64,000 nt of DNA, taken from VRUE01 sp963774555. GTDB lineage: Bacteria > Actinomycetota > Thermoleophilia > Solirubrobacterales > 70-9. Location: contig CAVZFL010000001.1 of NCBI GenBank assembly GCA_963774555.1, positions 682,001 through 746,000 on the forward strand, given 5' to 3'. Position numbers and translations under genes: made by a program. Positions 51,038 to 59,381 of the stretch are shown piece by piece (the first letter of the stretch is position 1; every line of letters begins with the position of its first letter). The notes under the pieces were generated by a model, which was not told the origin of the DNA, made no database searches, and saw only the letters and a program-made list of their open reading frames with translations.

Positions 51038-51304
51038 TCAGGCGTTCAGCAGCTTCGCCTTCTGTGCGGCGAACTCCTCGTCGGTGAGGATTCCCTGGGC
51101 CTTCAGCTCGCCGAGCTCCTTGAGCTGGTCGATCGTCGACGCGCTGCCGGCGGTGGGAGCGGGCGCCGCGGCAGCGGGGGCCTGCTGCGCTTCCTCCTGC
51201 TGTGCCCAGCGCTCGCCCTGGCGGCGCGAGACGCGGTTGCTGACGGCGGTCGCGGTGCCGGCGATGACGGCCGTTCGTGCGACTCCTCGAAGTAGTCCTG
51301 GCAT
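51038..51304 (-). CDS. SHOCT domain protein
   Basis: 88 residues. An N-terminal hydrophobic/basic segment (LLRGVARTAVIAGTATAVSN) is followed by an Ala/Pro/Gln linker and a C-terminal SHOCT domain (IDQLKELGELKAQGILTDEE, then FAAQKAKLL). SHOCT is a short oligomerisation-type helix pair. It lies directly downstream of the DUF6325 gene, a pairing I recall from other actinobacteria. Confidence 0.85.
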   Translation of the reverse strand: MPGLLRGVARTAVIAGTATAVSNRVSRRQGERWAQQEEAQQAPAAAAPAPTAGSASTIDQLKELGELKAQGILTDEEFAAQKAKLLNA

Positions 51305-51318
51305 GACGGTCTCCTTTT

Positions 51319-51759
51319 CTATGCGGGCTCGGCCGCATCGAGGGCAGCGAGCACGGCCTGGATTGGGATGCGGCCGGAGGCGACGAGCTGGCCGCCCGAG
51401 CGCCGCACCGCCGCGGCAAACGGCGCCGCCCAACGGTTCTCGAAGACGAGCAGGGCCGCCGAGGTGCCGTTCTCGAGTGCACTGCCTGCCTCCTCGATGT
51501 CCTCGTCGGAGAGCAGCCCGGAGGAGGCGCCTTCGAAGGCAGCGAACTCCTCCACCTCACCGCCGAGGTCGGAGATCTCGACCGCAGCAACCGACCCGTC
51601 CTCCGCCTTGGCGATGAAGGCGAAGTCGAGGATGCGGATCAACCCCCGGTCGACGAGGTCGATCAGGTGCGGAACGGCCTCCCCAGTCGGCTGTCGCCCC
51701 GTCCACTCGACAAGCAGGTAGTCGATCGGACCCATCTCGTTGAGCTCGTCTGCAGTCAA
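51319..51759 (-). CDS. DUF6325-like protein
   Basis: 146 residues from TTG 51759, chosen because AAGGAGGGG lies 4 bases upstream; ATG 51735 is the alternative. The body GPIDYLLVEWTG, then LIDLVDRGLIRILDFAFIAK and SALLVFENRWAAPFAAAVRR, fits the DUF6325 family of small actinobacterial proteins related to DUF1269-type membrane-associated proteins. Function unknown. Upstream of SHOCT with a 14-base gap. Confidence 0.7.
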   Translation of the reverse strand: MTADELNEMGPIDYLLVEWTGRQPTGEAVPHLIDLVDRGLIRILDFAFIAKAEDGSVAAVEISDLGGEVEEFAAFEGASSGLLSDEDIEEAGSALENGTSAALLVFENRWAAPFAAAVRRSGGQLVASGRIPIQAVLAALDAAEPA

Positions 51760-51800
51760 CTGACCCCTCCTTGTCGTCTGTGTGCAGCGGGCGACCGTGT

Positions 51801-51848
51801 TGGCCGCAGTTGGATTCGAGCCAACGACCTCGCGCCCTGTGAGGTCCG
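51801..51848 (-). other. tRNA 3'-half remnant, candidate attachment site
   Basis: Read on the minus strand, the stretch ends with a perfect T-arm (GTTGG-CTCGAAT-CCAAC), a TGCGGCC acceptor strand and discriminator A. No matching 5' acceptor or D-arm is present. The anticodon region (CCTCACAG) resembles that of tRNA-Val(CAC) at 54468-54539, which has the same orientation. This is the expected geometry for an integration scar at a tRNA 3' end. Confidence 0.5.
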
Positions 51849-51948
51849 CCCAGAGGCAGTCTATTGGTAGCCGCAACCACAGAGAAGTCCTTTGGAATGG
51901 GTCAATGGCCGAGAAGTGCTTCAGGAATTTCGATAGATTCCAGCGGCC

Positions 51949-52638
51949 TTGAGTCGACTGGGCCAGATAGGCAGTGTGAGCGTGAGCGGAATCGAAGAGT
52001 TGAATTTGCCGCTCTTGGCTGTAGGCCTCCTGCTCGTCGCCCTTGGTGCGCTGGTCCCAGGAACCCAGCCGACCGCGGTGACGACCTTGATCGTGGTCGG
52101 CTCGTCGCTCTCTGCCGTGGCGGTCCTCGCCCCCGCCTACCGTGAACTCGAAATCGGGCCGACGAAGTTTCGCATGGCACGCGACGACCCTGATCTCGAG
52201 GCGCCGCCTCCGTGGATGGTGGCGCAGGTGGAAACCCTCAGCGAGATCGCGCGATGGGTGACGGGCGATCCCACACTTGCCCGCAACGCAGTCGAGGCCA
52301 CGCTTTCGATAGTGCAAAACGCGGGTCGTCGGATTTCTCGCGGCAATCGCGAAGTCATCAAGCTGAAGACGCTGGTCGCCTGCCTGGACAAAGTCGAGCA
52401 GCAGCGCGCATTGCCAGATCGCCAATCGAACGAGCGCAAGACGTTCCACACCACGGTTGGAGCCCTTCAAGAGCTGACGTTCGACACACGAATTGCATTT
52501 GCGTTGCGATCGCAGTTTCCGGCGAAGGAGGTCGCCACGATTCTGGAGTCCTCCCCGGAGCGGGTTGAAGCCGAGGCGGACCGGGCGCGATCCGCCATCG
52601 CAGCGTCCGAGTCAGGCGAGGTCGCCAGTGAGAGGTGA
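51949..52638 (+). CDS. Membrane protein with possible sigma-region-4-like C-terminus, unknown
   Basis: 229 residues from TTG; GTG 51976 is an alternative. Two adjacent membrane segments (LPLLAVGLLLVALGALV and VTTLIVVGSSLSAVAVLA) are followed by a cytoplasmic ~150-residue region. The last part, RIAFALRSQFPAKEVATILE then SPERVEAEADRARSAI, has the length and pattern of a degenerate sigma-70 region 4 helix-turn-helix. No family recognised with certainty. The stop overlaps the next start by 11 bases. Confidence 0.55.
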   Translation: MSRLGQIGSVSVSGIEELNLPLLAVGLLLVALGALVPGTQPTAVTTLIVVGSSLSAVAVLAPAYRELEIGPTKFRMARDDPDLEAPPPWMVAQVETLSEIARWVTGDPTLARNAVEATLSIVQNAGRRISRGNREVIKLKTLVACLDKVEQQRALPDRQSNERKTFHTTVGALQELTFDTRIAFALRSQFPAKEVATILESSPERVEAEADRARSAIAASESGEVASER

Positions 52639-53716
52639 CCGTCGCCAGATCGACGAGCAGGTTCGGCAAGCAGTCGACGCACTCCCCGATGCACCCGTCA
52701 GGTGGGAGCACGTGGACCGGCAGAAACCTCCCAAGAACCGGATCGCCGTCGTCGTCCTCGCCCTTGCGACGATCGGCCTTTCGCTGATCCTCGCGGTCGG
52801 CTTTATCGCCGGCAAGTCCGCCATAGACCCGTCGTATGCGCCACCCCTCATACCGAGGGGCGAGGTATCCGGTGGGTTCAGCGAACCGGCCTTCGGCCAT
52901 GGCCTGATTCGGCTATCCAGGTACCGGGGGACCGACTCGACGGCAGCGAACATCGCGCAGGCAAGCTCTGCACATAGGTTTGGCTACGTCTTCACGGTTG
53001 ATCTGGCTGGGGTTCCAAGAAACGCCCGCGAGCTAAGTCCCTCTTGGAAAGTTCGGCATCGAGGCAGTGCCGGGGCACTGCCTCTGAAAGCAGTTCCGTC
53101 TACGACGTATGAGGGCGGGCAAGGGGACAGTGGTGAACGTACGTACAGGATCTGGGTCGAGCAGCCTCCCCGGTCAGGTCAGTTTGTCGTCGACTTCTCA
53201 CTGACATCGCCTGCTGGAATCGTGTTTCAGGACACAAGCGCGCCGTTTCACGTCGTCACGAGCAATCTCTTGGTCGCCTATAAGTCGCCGACCTATGTAA
53301 CCGGCGTTCCGCGGAGCTGGCGATTGGAATCCGATTACGAGCATGCGTCACCACACAGGTTTGTAACCGAACTGGCTGGGCCGCACGGCATGTCGATCCT
53401 GATCGACACTACCCTCGACCAGAATGGCGATCCAGCCGACAGCGCCCGATACCTCGCGGGTCAGCTCGAAGACGCAGAAGACTCGTACACGCGTCTCAGC
53501 TTCGATCGACGCAGCCTGGGTGGATCGGCGTTCGAATGGTCGTTCGAGATTGGAAGCACGGCCTCGACCGACATCTTCTTCTACCGGGGCCAGGACGGCT
53601 ACGCGGTGCTCGCAAAAAGCCCAGTCGAGCGCTTCCGCGAAGCGCGCCTGGTCGCACGCACCATCGTGCGCTCGCTGAAGGACAGGGCAGGCCTCCGTCC
53701 GGCGGGAGCGGGCTAG
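52628..53716 (+). CDS. Single-pass membrane protein of unknown function
   Basis: 362 residues from GTG. A ~38-residue cytoplasmic N-terminus (DEQVRQAVDALPDAP) precedes one membrane segment (IAVVVLALATIGLSLILAVG). The rest is a ~300-residue, beta-rich exterior region with no repeats or cysteine pairs. The topology resembles anti-sigma factors, and it is coupled to the sigma-like/membrane gene upstream. No recognisable domain supports more than this analogy. Confidence 0.55.
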   Translation: MRGDRRQIDEQVRQAVDALPDAPVRWEHVDRQKPPKNRIAVVVLALATIGLSLILAVGFIAGKSAIDPSYAPPLIPRGEVSGGFSEPAFGHGLIRLSRYRGTDSTAANIAQASSAHRFGYVFTVDLAGVPRNARELSPSWKVRHRGSAGALPLKAVPSTTYEGGQGDSGERTYRIWVEQPPRSGQFVVDFSLTSPAGIVFQDTSAPFHVVTSNLLVAYKSPTYVTGVPRSWRLESDYEHASPHRFVTELAGPHGMSILIDTTLDQNGDPADSARYLAGQLEDAEDSYTRLSFDRRSLGGSAFEWSFEIGSTASTDIFFYRGQDGYAVLAKSPVERFREARLVARTIVRSLKDRAGLRPAGAG

Positions 53717-53748
53717 GAGTCAGGGCGACGATCTTCTCGCCGCCTGGC

Positions 53749-54117
53749 CTACTCGCGCTCCAAAAGTCGCTCCAGTGCCCGGCCCACCTGGCGATAGATC
53801 TGCTCTTCGTCGCCATAGGGCACCTTGAGCCCTATGCGAATGACCTCTGCCTTCGTCGGCCCATCCTCGTCTGGGAGCAGGCGGTAGATGATGCGATAGC
53901 GGGGGTCCATGTCGCGATGCTCATCGAAATAGAGCTTGCGGCAGTCGGAGAGATTGCCGGTGTTGAATGCGAAGCCGCACGGCTTGCCGAGGCTCGGGGT
54001 CTCCTTCGAGACTTGGGCGAGTAGCTCAAGCGCCCGGCGCTTCAGCTCTCTGGAAGGAAGATCGAGGAGTTGTTGCCTGGCCGTGGGATCGAAGAATTCG
54101 ACCGGGAGTCGCGCCAC
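53749..54117 (-). CDS. RelE/HigB-like mRNA interferase toxin
   Basis: 122 residues from a GTG directly after the antitoxin TAG. FFDPTARQQLLDLPSRELKR, CRKLYFDEHRDMDPRYRIIY and GLKVPYGDEEQIYRQVGRAL match the compact RelE-type beta-sheet with basic catalytic residues. Toxins of this kind cleave ribosome-bound mRNA and are neutralised by the co-encoded antitoxin. Confidence 0.8.
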   Translation of the reverse strand: MARLPVEFFDPTARQQLLDLPSRELKRRALELLAQVSKETPSLGKPCGFAFNTGNLSDCRKLYFDEHRDMDPRYRIIYRLLPDEDGPTKAEVIRIGLKVPYGDEEQIYRQVGRALERLLERE

Positions 54118-54414
54118 CTACAGGCCGAACTCCGCTGGATCGAATCCAGCCTCGCGAGCGACATCAGACAGCTCGACCCGCTTGCCGGTGTCCTGAGTAA
54201 TGGCCTCGCGGACCTCCTCCGACGCCACCAACTCGTCCAGAATTTCCGTTTGCCACGCGTATCGCTCGTAGGACAAGATGACGCCCTCGGGCTTGCGATG
54301 AGAGCCAAAGACGACCGGATCAGCCTGTCCTTTCTGCTCGCGGAAGAGCTTCAAGTAGCTGGAGAGACGATCTCTAGCCTCAGCGCTTGGAACGACGGTC
54401 TGGGTAGAAGCCAT
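54118..54414 (-). CDS. Antitoxin of the RelE-like module (Phd/YefM-like)
   Basis: 98 residues from the ATG at 54414. The N-terminal part (ARDRLSSYLKLFREQ, then PVVFGSHRKPEGVILSYERY) fits a Phd/YefM-like DNA-binding fold. The C-terminal helix (EEVREAITQDTGKRVELSD) would bind the toxin. A perfect 24-base palindrome sits immediately upstream, the expected self-operator. Confidence 0.75.
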   Translation of the reverse strand: MASTQTVVPSAEARDRLSSYLKLFREQKGQADPVVFGSHRKPEGVILSYERYAWQTEILDELVASEEVREAITQDTGKRVELSDVAREAGFDPAEFGL

Positions 54415-54426
54415 GGACAAAGTCTA

Positions 54427-54450
54427 GCAAAAATATGTACATATTTTTGC
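54427..54450. promoter_or_regulatory. Perfect 24-base palindromic operator of the toxin-antitoxin pair
   Basis: GCAAAAATATGT followed by its exact complement ACATATTTTTGC. It is AT-rich and contains TATGTACATA at the centre. It lies 13 bases upstream of the antitoxin ATG, so bound antitoxin would block the promoter. Confidence 0.8.
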
Positions 54451-54467
54451 ACGACTTCCCCTGCCGA

Positions 54468-54539
54468 TGGGCGCGGCTGGGTTCGAACCAGCGACCTCTC
54501 GCGTGTGAGGCGAGCGCTCTCCCACTGAGCTACGCGCCC
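54468..54539 (-). tRNA. tRNA-Val (CAC)
   Basis: 72 bases. The acceptor stem GGGCGCG/CGCGCCC is fully paired with discriminator A. The anticodon arm is CTCGC-CTCACAC-GCGAG, giving anticodon CAC. The T-arm is CTGG-TTCGAAC-CCAG type. No CCA is encoded. The 3' side faces the small island at 51.8-54.45 kb. Confidence 0.95.
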
Positions 54540-54577
54540 GGGAGAGAGTCAATCATAGGGGCGTTGCGGTGGCTGGC

Positions 54578-55795
54578 TCAGGCGGGTGCCGGGGCTTCAG
54601 CGACGGTCTGCGGGGGCTCTCCCGCGCTCTCGGCCTCCGAGCCCTTGCGCAGGGCGAGGCCGACGAAGGGGAAGACGAGGGTGGAGAGCATGGCGGCTCC
54701 GACAAGGCCGGCGGCGGTCGAGGTCTTCATGTGGCCGGTCTCGGTGGCGATCGTGGTGATGGCGACGACGAGGGGGAGCTCGGTGGCGGAGTAGAAGGCG
54801 AGGGCGGCGCGGTCGCGGGCGCTGAGGACGCCGCGATAGAGGAGCAGGGCTGGGGCGCCGCGGACGACGAGGAAGAGGCCGAAGAACATCGCCAGCTTGA
54901 GGATCGCCGTAAGCGAGCCGAGCGCGGCCAGGTCGAACTCGATGCCGCTGGTGACGAAGAAGAAGGGGACGAAGAAGCCGAAGCCGACCGCGGTCAGCTT
55001 CGACTCGAAGACTTTCAGCTCGTGGCCCTTGAGGGCGAGGCGGACGATCATGCCGGCGACGAAGCCGCCGATCAGCACGTCGAGGCCGAGCTTCCCGGCG
55101 AGCAGGACGAGGCCGAAGACGAGCACGACCGTGATCCGCACCGCCAGCTGGCTGCTCGCCTCGAAGGTGCGCTCCAGCGCCGGCCAGCCGCGCCAGGCGA
55201 GCCGCACCGAGACCATCGCCACCGCGATCGCGAGCAGAACGAAGGCGATCAGGATCGCCGCCTCGTGCAGGGGATGGTCGGTGGAGAGGAAGAGCGTGAC
55301 CAGCAGGATCGGGCCGAACTCGCCGACCCCGCCGGCCGCCAGCAGGTAGGTGCCGAAGCCGGTCTTCAGCTCGCCGTTGTCGCGCAGGATCGGGATCAGC
55401 GTGCCGATCGCGGTCGTCGCCATCGCCGAGCCGGTGTAGAGGAAGGAGACGATGATCCCGGCGGCGGCCAGCACCCCGCCGAGCCCGTAGGCGAGCGCGA
55501 TCGAGAGCAGCCAGCCCCAGGCGCCCAGCTTCAGTGGCGTCCCCCTGATCCGCTCGAAGTCGATCTCGTAGCCGGCGAAGAAGAAGAGCATCCCCAGGCC
55601 GAGGTTGGAGAAGAAGTCGATGAAGCTGTCGGTCTTGGCGATGTCGAGGACTTCCGGGCCGACGACGATTCCCAGCAGCAGCTCAACCACGACCACAGGC
55701 GGCGCGTAGCGGTGCGGGACCATCGCCACGGTCACGGCTGCGATCGCGGCAATGACGACGATGACGAAGAACGACTCGGTGTCGACGTGGATCAC
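54578..55795 (-). CDS. Cation/proton antiporter, CPA2 (KefB/NapA-like) membrane domain
   Basis: 405 residues from GTG, with about 12 membrane segments. The pattern VVELLLGIVVGPEVL, then LGMLFFFAGYEIDF and GFFVPFFFVTSGIEF, is typical of Na+/H+ exchanger family CPA2. No C-terminal TrkA-N or RCK domain follows, so the protein is the transport domain alone. Probably exchanges Na+ or K+ for H+. Confidence 0.9.
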   Translation of the reverse strand: MIHVDTESFFVIVVIAAIAAVTVAMVPHRYAPPVVVVELLLGIVVGPEVLDIAKTDSFIDFFSNLGLGMLFFFAGYEIDFERIRGTPLKLGAWGWLLSIALAYGLGGVLAAAGIIVSFLYTGSAMATTAIGTLIPILRDNGELKTGFGTYLLAAGGVGEFGPILLVTLFLSTDHPLHEAAILIAFVLLAIAVAMVSVRLAWRGWPALERTFEASSQLAVRITVVLVFGLVLLAGKLGLDVLIGGFVAGMIVRLALKGHELKVFESKLTAVGFGFFVPFFFVTSGIEFDLAALGSLTAILKLAMFFGLFLVVRGAPALLLYRGVLSARDRAALAFYSATELPLVVAITTIATETGHMKTSTAAGLVGAAMLSTLVFPFVGLALRKGSEAESAGEPPQTVAEAPAPA

Positions 55796-55840
55796 GGCCG
55801 TGCCGATCCTACGCCCGCGACCGGGTAGGATCGCGGACGG

Positions 55841-56085
55841 ACCGTGCTAGGCGGGGAATCAGCGGTGCCCTGTAACCCGCAATCCGCTCTAGCGGGGCCG
55901 AATCCCGTTCCGAGGGGCTGGCCGTCGGGGTCAGTGCGCCGCGGGCGGCGTTGACGGCCGGGTCCTGCGCGACGTAGGCACGCGAACCAGGTCAGGTCCG
56001 GAAGGAAGCAGCCTTAAGCGGAAGCCGCGGGTGCCGCAGGAGAGCCCGGCCCGAGCCAACCGCGACGGACACGCCCGGTGACTTC
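55841..56085 (+). ncRNA. scr: Signal recognition particle RNA, large type with Alu domain
   Basis: The 3' half contains the S-domain hallmark GGTCAGGTCCGGAAGGAAGC at about 55991. This is closed by a helix of GGGTCCTGCG with CGCAGGA..CCC. The 5' part has CCGTGCTAGGCGGGGA and GCGGTGCCCTGTAACC, then GCAATCCGCTCTAGCG, close to the Alu-domain loops of Bacillus scRNA. It is therefore the long (~240-base) form. Ends are estimates from helix pairing. Position upstream of dnaX-ybaB recalls the scr-dnaX-yaaK order of Bacillus. Confidence 0.9.
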
Positions 56086-56115
56086 GTCTCGGAGGACGGG
56101 GCGCACGGTCCATTT

Positions 56116-56158
56116 GATGTCGCACTTTCCGCCGCTATACGGCGGAAAGTGCGACATC
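56116..56158. repeat. Perfect 19-base-arm palindrome after SRP RNA
   Basis: GATGTCGCACTTTCCGCCG and its exact complement flank a 5-base loop. A third copy of the right arm lies at 56211-56229, ending directly at the permease stop codon. It probably terminates SRP RNA transcription from one side and the ABC operon from the other. Confidence 0.75.
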
Positions 56159-56194
56159 GATGACTTCACACCGATGAATTCGCTTTCGTGTCGT

Positions 56195-56229
56195 AGTTCC
56201 CGCCGCGTAGCGGCGGAAAGTGCGACATC
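56195..56229. repeat. Additional arm copy abutting the ABC permease stop
   Basis: A CCGCCG-cgtag-CGGCGG hairpin runs into CGGCGGAAAGTGCGACATC at 56211-56229, identical to the right arm of the palindrome at 56116-56158. The last base touches the minus-strand TGA (56230-56232). Confidence 0.7.
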
Positions 56230-57021
56230 TCAGTCGATCAGGCGCTTTTGCATGCGGCTGATGGCTATGCGCCAGGTCAGCAGCGCGAAGCCGACGAGGA
56301 AGGCGAAGCGGGCTATGTCGACGGCTTCGAAGCCGAAGGCGCCGCCGCGGACCAGTTCGACCAGCTGGTGCAGGGGATTGAGCTGGGCGACGACCTGGAA
56401 GCCCTCGGGCAGGCCTTCGATCGGGAAGAAGGTGCCGGCGACGAGGAAGAGCGGCGTGACGAAGAGGGCGGTGACGTAGTTGAACTGGTCGATCTTGGCC
56501 ACGGTCGCCGCCATCGCCACGCCGAAGCCGGCGAAGCCGAGCGCGGTGACGAAGCAGAAGAACGGCACCAGCAGCATCCCCCAGGCGGGGTCGAGGCCGA
56601 AGCCGATCGTGACCAGCAGCGGCACGCAGCCGTAGGTGCCCGAGCGCAGGGCGATCCAGAGCATCTCGGCGGTGACCAGCTCCTCGACGTCGACCGGCGC
56701 GGCGAGGATCGCGTCGTAGGTGTTCTGGAAGCGGTGCTTGACGAAGGTGCCGAACATCGCCGGCAGGGCGCTGGAGAAGATCACCGCGGTCGCGACCATG
56801 CCGGTGCCGACGAACTGGATGTAGGGGACGCCGTTGACTTCGTCGACCAGGGTCGCGCTGAGGCCGAGGCCGAAGGCGAGCAGGTAGACGATCGGTTCGA
56901 GGATGCTGGAGAAGGTCGTGCCCTTCCAGTAGGTGCGGAAGTTGGCGACCTCGCGGCTCATGATCCCGGCGATCGCCGCCGGTTCGAGCCGCCGCAGCTT
57001 CGCCGTCGAGCCCTCGCTCAT
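56230..57021 (-). CDS. ABC-2 type transporter permease
   Basis: 263 residues with six membrane segments and the ABC-2 signature region (PLFLVAGTFFPIEGLPEGFQ). This is followed by VAQLNPLHQLVELVRGGAFG, as in NodJ/daunorubicin-type exporters. Start overlaps the ATPase stop by 4 bases. Exports an unknown lipophilic or polysaccharide substrate. Confidence 0.9.
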   Translation of the reverse strand: MSEGSTAKLRRLEPAAIAGIMSREVANFRTYWKGTTFSSILEPIVYLLAFGLGLSATLVDEVNGVPYIQFVGTGMVATAVIFSSALPAMFGTFVKHRFQNTYDAILAAPVDVEELVTAEMLWIALRSGTYGCVPLLVTIGFGLDPAWGMLLVPFFCFVTALGFAGFGVAMAATVAKIDQFNYVTALFVTPLFLVAGTFFPIEGLPEGFQVVAQLNPLHQLVELVRGGAFGFEAVDIARFAFLVGFALLTWRIAISRMQKRLID

Positions 57022-57908
57022 TCGGCCTCCACCCCGGTGAGCAGGACGAAGACGTCCTCGAGCGAGGCGGCGCGGACCACCGCGTCCTCGGGGATGCCGC
57101 CGTTGCCGGCCCGCTCGGAGCCGACGATCGCGATCGCGGGACCGGCCGGGCGCACCGGCAGCCCCTGCTCCTCGGCGATCGCCCGCACTTCGGTCAGTCG
57201 TTCGGGCGGGCCGTAGACCTCGGCGGTGTGGGTGCCGGCGTGGGCGGCGATCAGCTCGGCCGGGGTGGCGCGGGCGATCACCCTGCCGGCGTTGACCACG
57301 GCGACCTCGTCGGCGAGTCGCTCGGCCTCCTCGATGTAGTGGGTCGACATCAGGATCGTCGTGCCGTGCGAGCGCAGGTTGTCGATCAGGGTCCAGAGCT
57401 CGGTGCGGATCTGCGGGTCGAGGCCGACCGTGGGCTCGTCGAGCAGGATCAGCTTCGGCTCGTGGACGAGGCCGCGGGCGAGCAGCAGGCGGCGGCGCAT
57501 GCCGCCGGAGAGCTCGTCGACGGCGTCGCGGCGGCGCGCGCGCAGGCGAGCCAGGTCGAGCGCTTTGTCGACCGCGGCGCCGACGTCGGGCACGCGGTAG
57601 AGGCGGGCGAAGATCGCCAGGTTGTCCTCGACCGTGACGTCGACGTCGAGGTTGTCGAGCTGGGGGACGACACCCATTTCGGCGCGGGCGGCCTTGGCGT
57701 CGGCGGGCAGCTCGTGGCCCAGCACGCGCAGCTCGCCGGCGTCGGGGATCGCCTGGCCGGTGAGCAGCCGCATCGTCGTCGACTTGCCGGCACCGTTGGG
57801 ACCGAGCAGGCCGAGGCAGATGCCCTCGGGCACGTCGAGGTCGAGACCGTCGACCGCCGTGATCGGGCCGAAGCGCTTGACCACGCCGCTGAGCTCTATC
57901 GCCGCCAT
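57018..57908 (-). CDS. ABC transporter ATPase, NodI/DrrA-like
   Basis: 296 residues from ATG 57908. Walker A GPNGAGKST is near residues 36-44, the signature LSGGMRRRLLLARGL near 139 and Walker B LILLDEPTVGLD near 159, with the switch His in STHYIEEAERL. The C-terminal extension (VVRAASLEDVFVLLTGVEAE) is typical of ABC-2 ATPases. Frame upstream of this ATG belongs to the neighbouring broken channel gene. Confidence 0.9.
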   Translation of the reverse strand: MAAIELSGVVKRFGPITAVDGLDLDVPEGICLGLLGPNGAGKSTTMRLLTGQAIPDAGELRVLGHELPADAKAARAEMGVVPQLDNLDVDVTVEDNLAIFARLYRVPDVGAAVDKALDLARLRARRRDAVDELSGGMRRRLLLARGLVHEPKLILLDEPTVGLDPQIRTELWTLIDNLRSHGTTILMSTHYIEEAERLADEVAVVNAGRVIARATPAELIAAHAGTHTAEVYGPPERLTEVRAIAEEQGLPVRPAGPAIAIVGSERAGNGGIPEDAVVRAASLEDVFVLLTGVEAE

Positions 57909-57918
57909 GGGGCGATTC

Positions 57919-59363
57919 TCAATGATCGGCGGCGCCGGCGGCGAGCTGGCGCTCCAGCTCCGCTCCCCGCTCGGGGTCGAAGAGGCTGAGCGCGACGGCA
58001 GTGGCGACCGAGCGCAGGCCCGAGATCGCCAGCAGGCGGCGGGTCGTTGGGCAGGCGTTTGGCGGTCTCGGGGAGGAAGAGCTCGGCCAGCACCGGCAGC
58101 TCGCGGCCGCCGGCGGTGCGCAGGACGTGGAAGACCGAGAGCGTGGCGCTGGCGTCGGAGGCGCGCTGGTCCCAGCTCGCCGGGCTGGGGGTGATCGAGG
58201 ACGACGTGCGGCCGCGAGTCGATCAGGCTGCGCGGCAGGTGGCTGCTGTCAGTTGGCTGCGCCTCGACGTAGTCGATCGCGACGCCGGAGGGCATGTCGC
58301 TGCCGAGGTAGCGGTCGAACGCTTCGCGCGGCGCGATCATCGTCACCGCGAAGAGCTCGGTGCCGACCTCGGCCAGATCCTCCATCAGCGCCGGCGCGTT
58401 GATCCCGCAGCCGACGATGGTCAGCCGCAGCGGCCCGCCCGCCTCGGTGGAGGCCCTCCAGGCGGCGTCGACGAGCTCGGCGAAGGGCGCGATCTCAGCC
58501 GTGCTCGGCGACCCAGCCCGGCAGGGACTCCAGGGCCGGCGGCCGGGTGATCGCCAGCCGCAGCACGGCGGAGACGGTGCGGTCGCCGACCACCGCGTCC
58601 CACTCGGGCGGGAAGAGTTCCCAGCTGGCGTCGACGTTGCGGCCGCGGCGGAAGAGCAGGCGGACCAGGGGTGCGGCGTCCCGCTCCTTCAGGTAGTCGA
58701 GCAGGGCGAGGCCGCTCTGCGTCACCTCGACGTCGGCCGACTCGGCCGCGACCGGCCCGCTGGTCGAGGGCATCAGCAGGATCGCCCGCGCCCGCTCGGC
58801 CCCGGCCAGCTCGAAGCCCGAGTCGCCGGCGGTGTCGCCGAAGACGAGGTCGACCTTGAGGTCGCCGCCGGCCTCGTCCAGCTCGTCGAGGATCTGCGCC
58901 CGCGACTCGCGCGCCGACTCCGGCGCCAGCACGACCAGCCGCGCCAGCTCGGTCTCCAGCTGCGCCTCCGCCGCCGCCCGGGTCGCCACTCCGAGTCAGG
59001 TCGAGGCCGCCGATGACGAGCAGGTGGTCGCGGCAGCGCACCGGCCGGTCGGTCTGGCCGAGCCGCTCGAGCGAGTTGGCGAAGGACTCGGCGACGAAGG
59101 TGAAGAGCAGGCCGACGAGGAGGACGAGGCCGGTGATCACCTGGAAGAGCCCGATCGCCCTTTCGGCCGCGTCGCCGTCGTCGTGCAGGCTGGAGGGGTC
59201 GAGCACGTGCAGGACCGCCGACCAGAGCGCCTCGCCGAAGTCGCCGAACTGCCCGAGGGCGTAGTGGGCGACCGCGGCGCTGCCGAGCAGGACAAGCGCG
59301 ACCACCGAGACCCCAGCAGTGTGAGCGCGGCCGCGGCGTGGTCTCCATCAGCCGTCTCAGCAT
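57919..59363 (-). pseudogene. CASTOR/POLLUX-like (DMI1) ion channel with RCK-type region, several frame breaks
   Basis: Joined fragments give one protein. An N-terminal membrane pair (VVALVLLGSAAVAHYALG and VITGLVLLVGLLFTF) with a pore-like ALWSAVLHVLDP is followed by RCRDHLLVIGGLDL and an RCK-like region. A second domain starts GPLRLTIVGCGINAPALME. The tail reads SATLSVFHVLRTAGGRELPV and ends at 57919-57921. Frame changes fall near 59310, 58990, 58495, 58200 and 58045. Such density suggests consensus errors or real decay. Family members are cation channels gated through RCK domains. Confidence 0.6.
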
Positions 59364-59381
59364 GCTGGAAGACTGACGGCC

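Noticed and set aside
54569..55828. 419-codon plus-strand frame
   Set aside because: It is opposite the antiporter gene and is an Asp/Glu-rich shadow translation.
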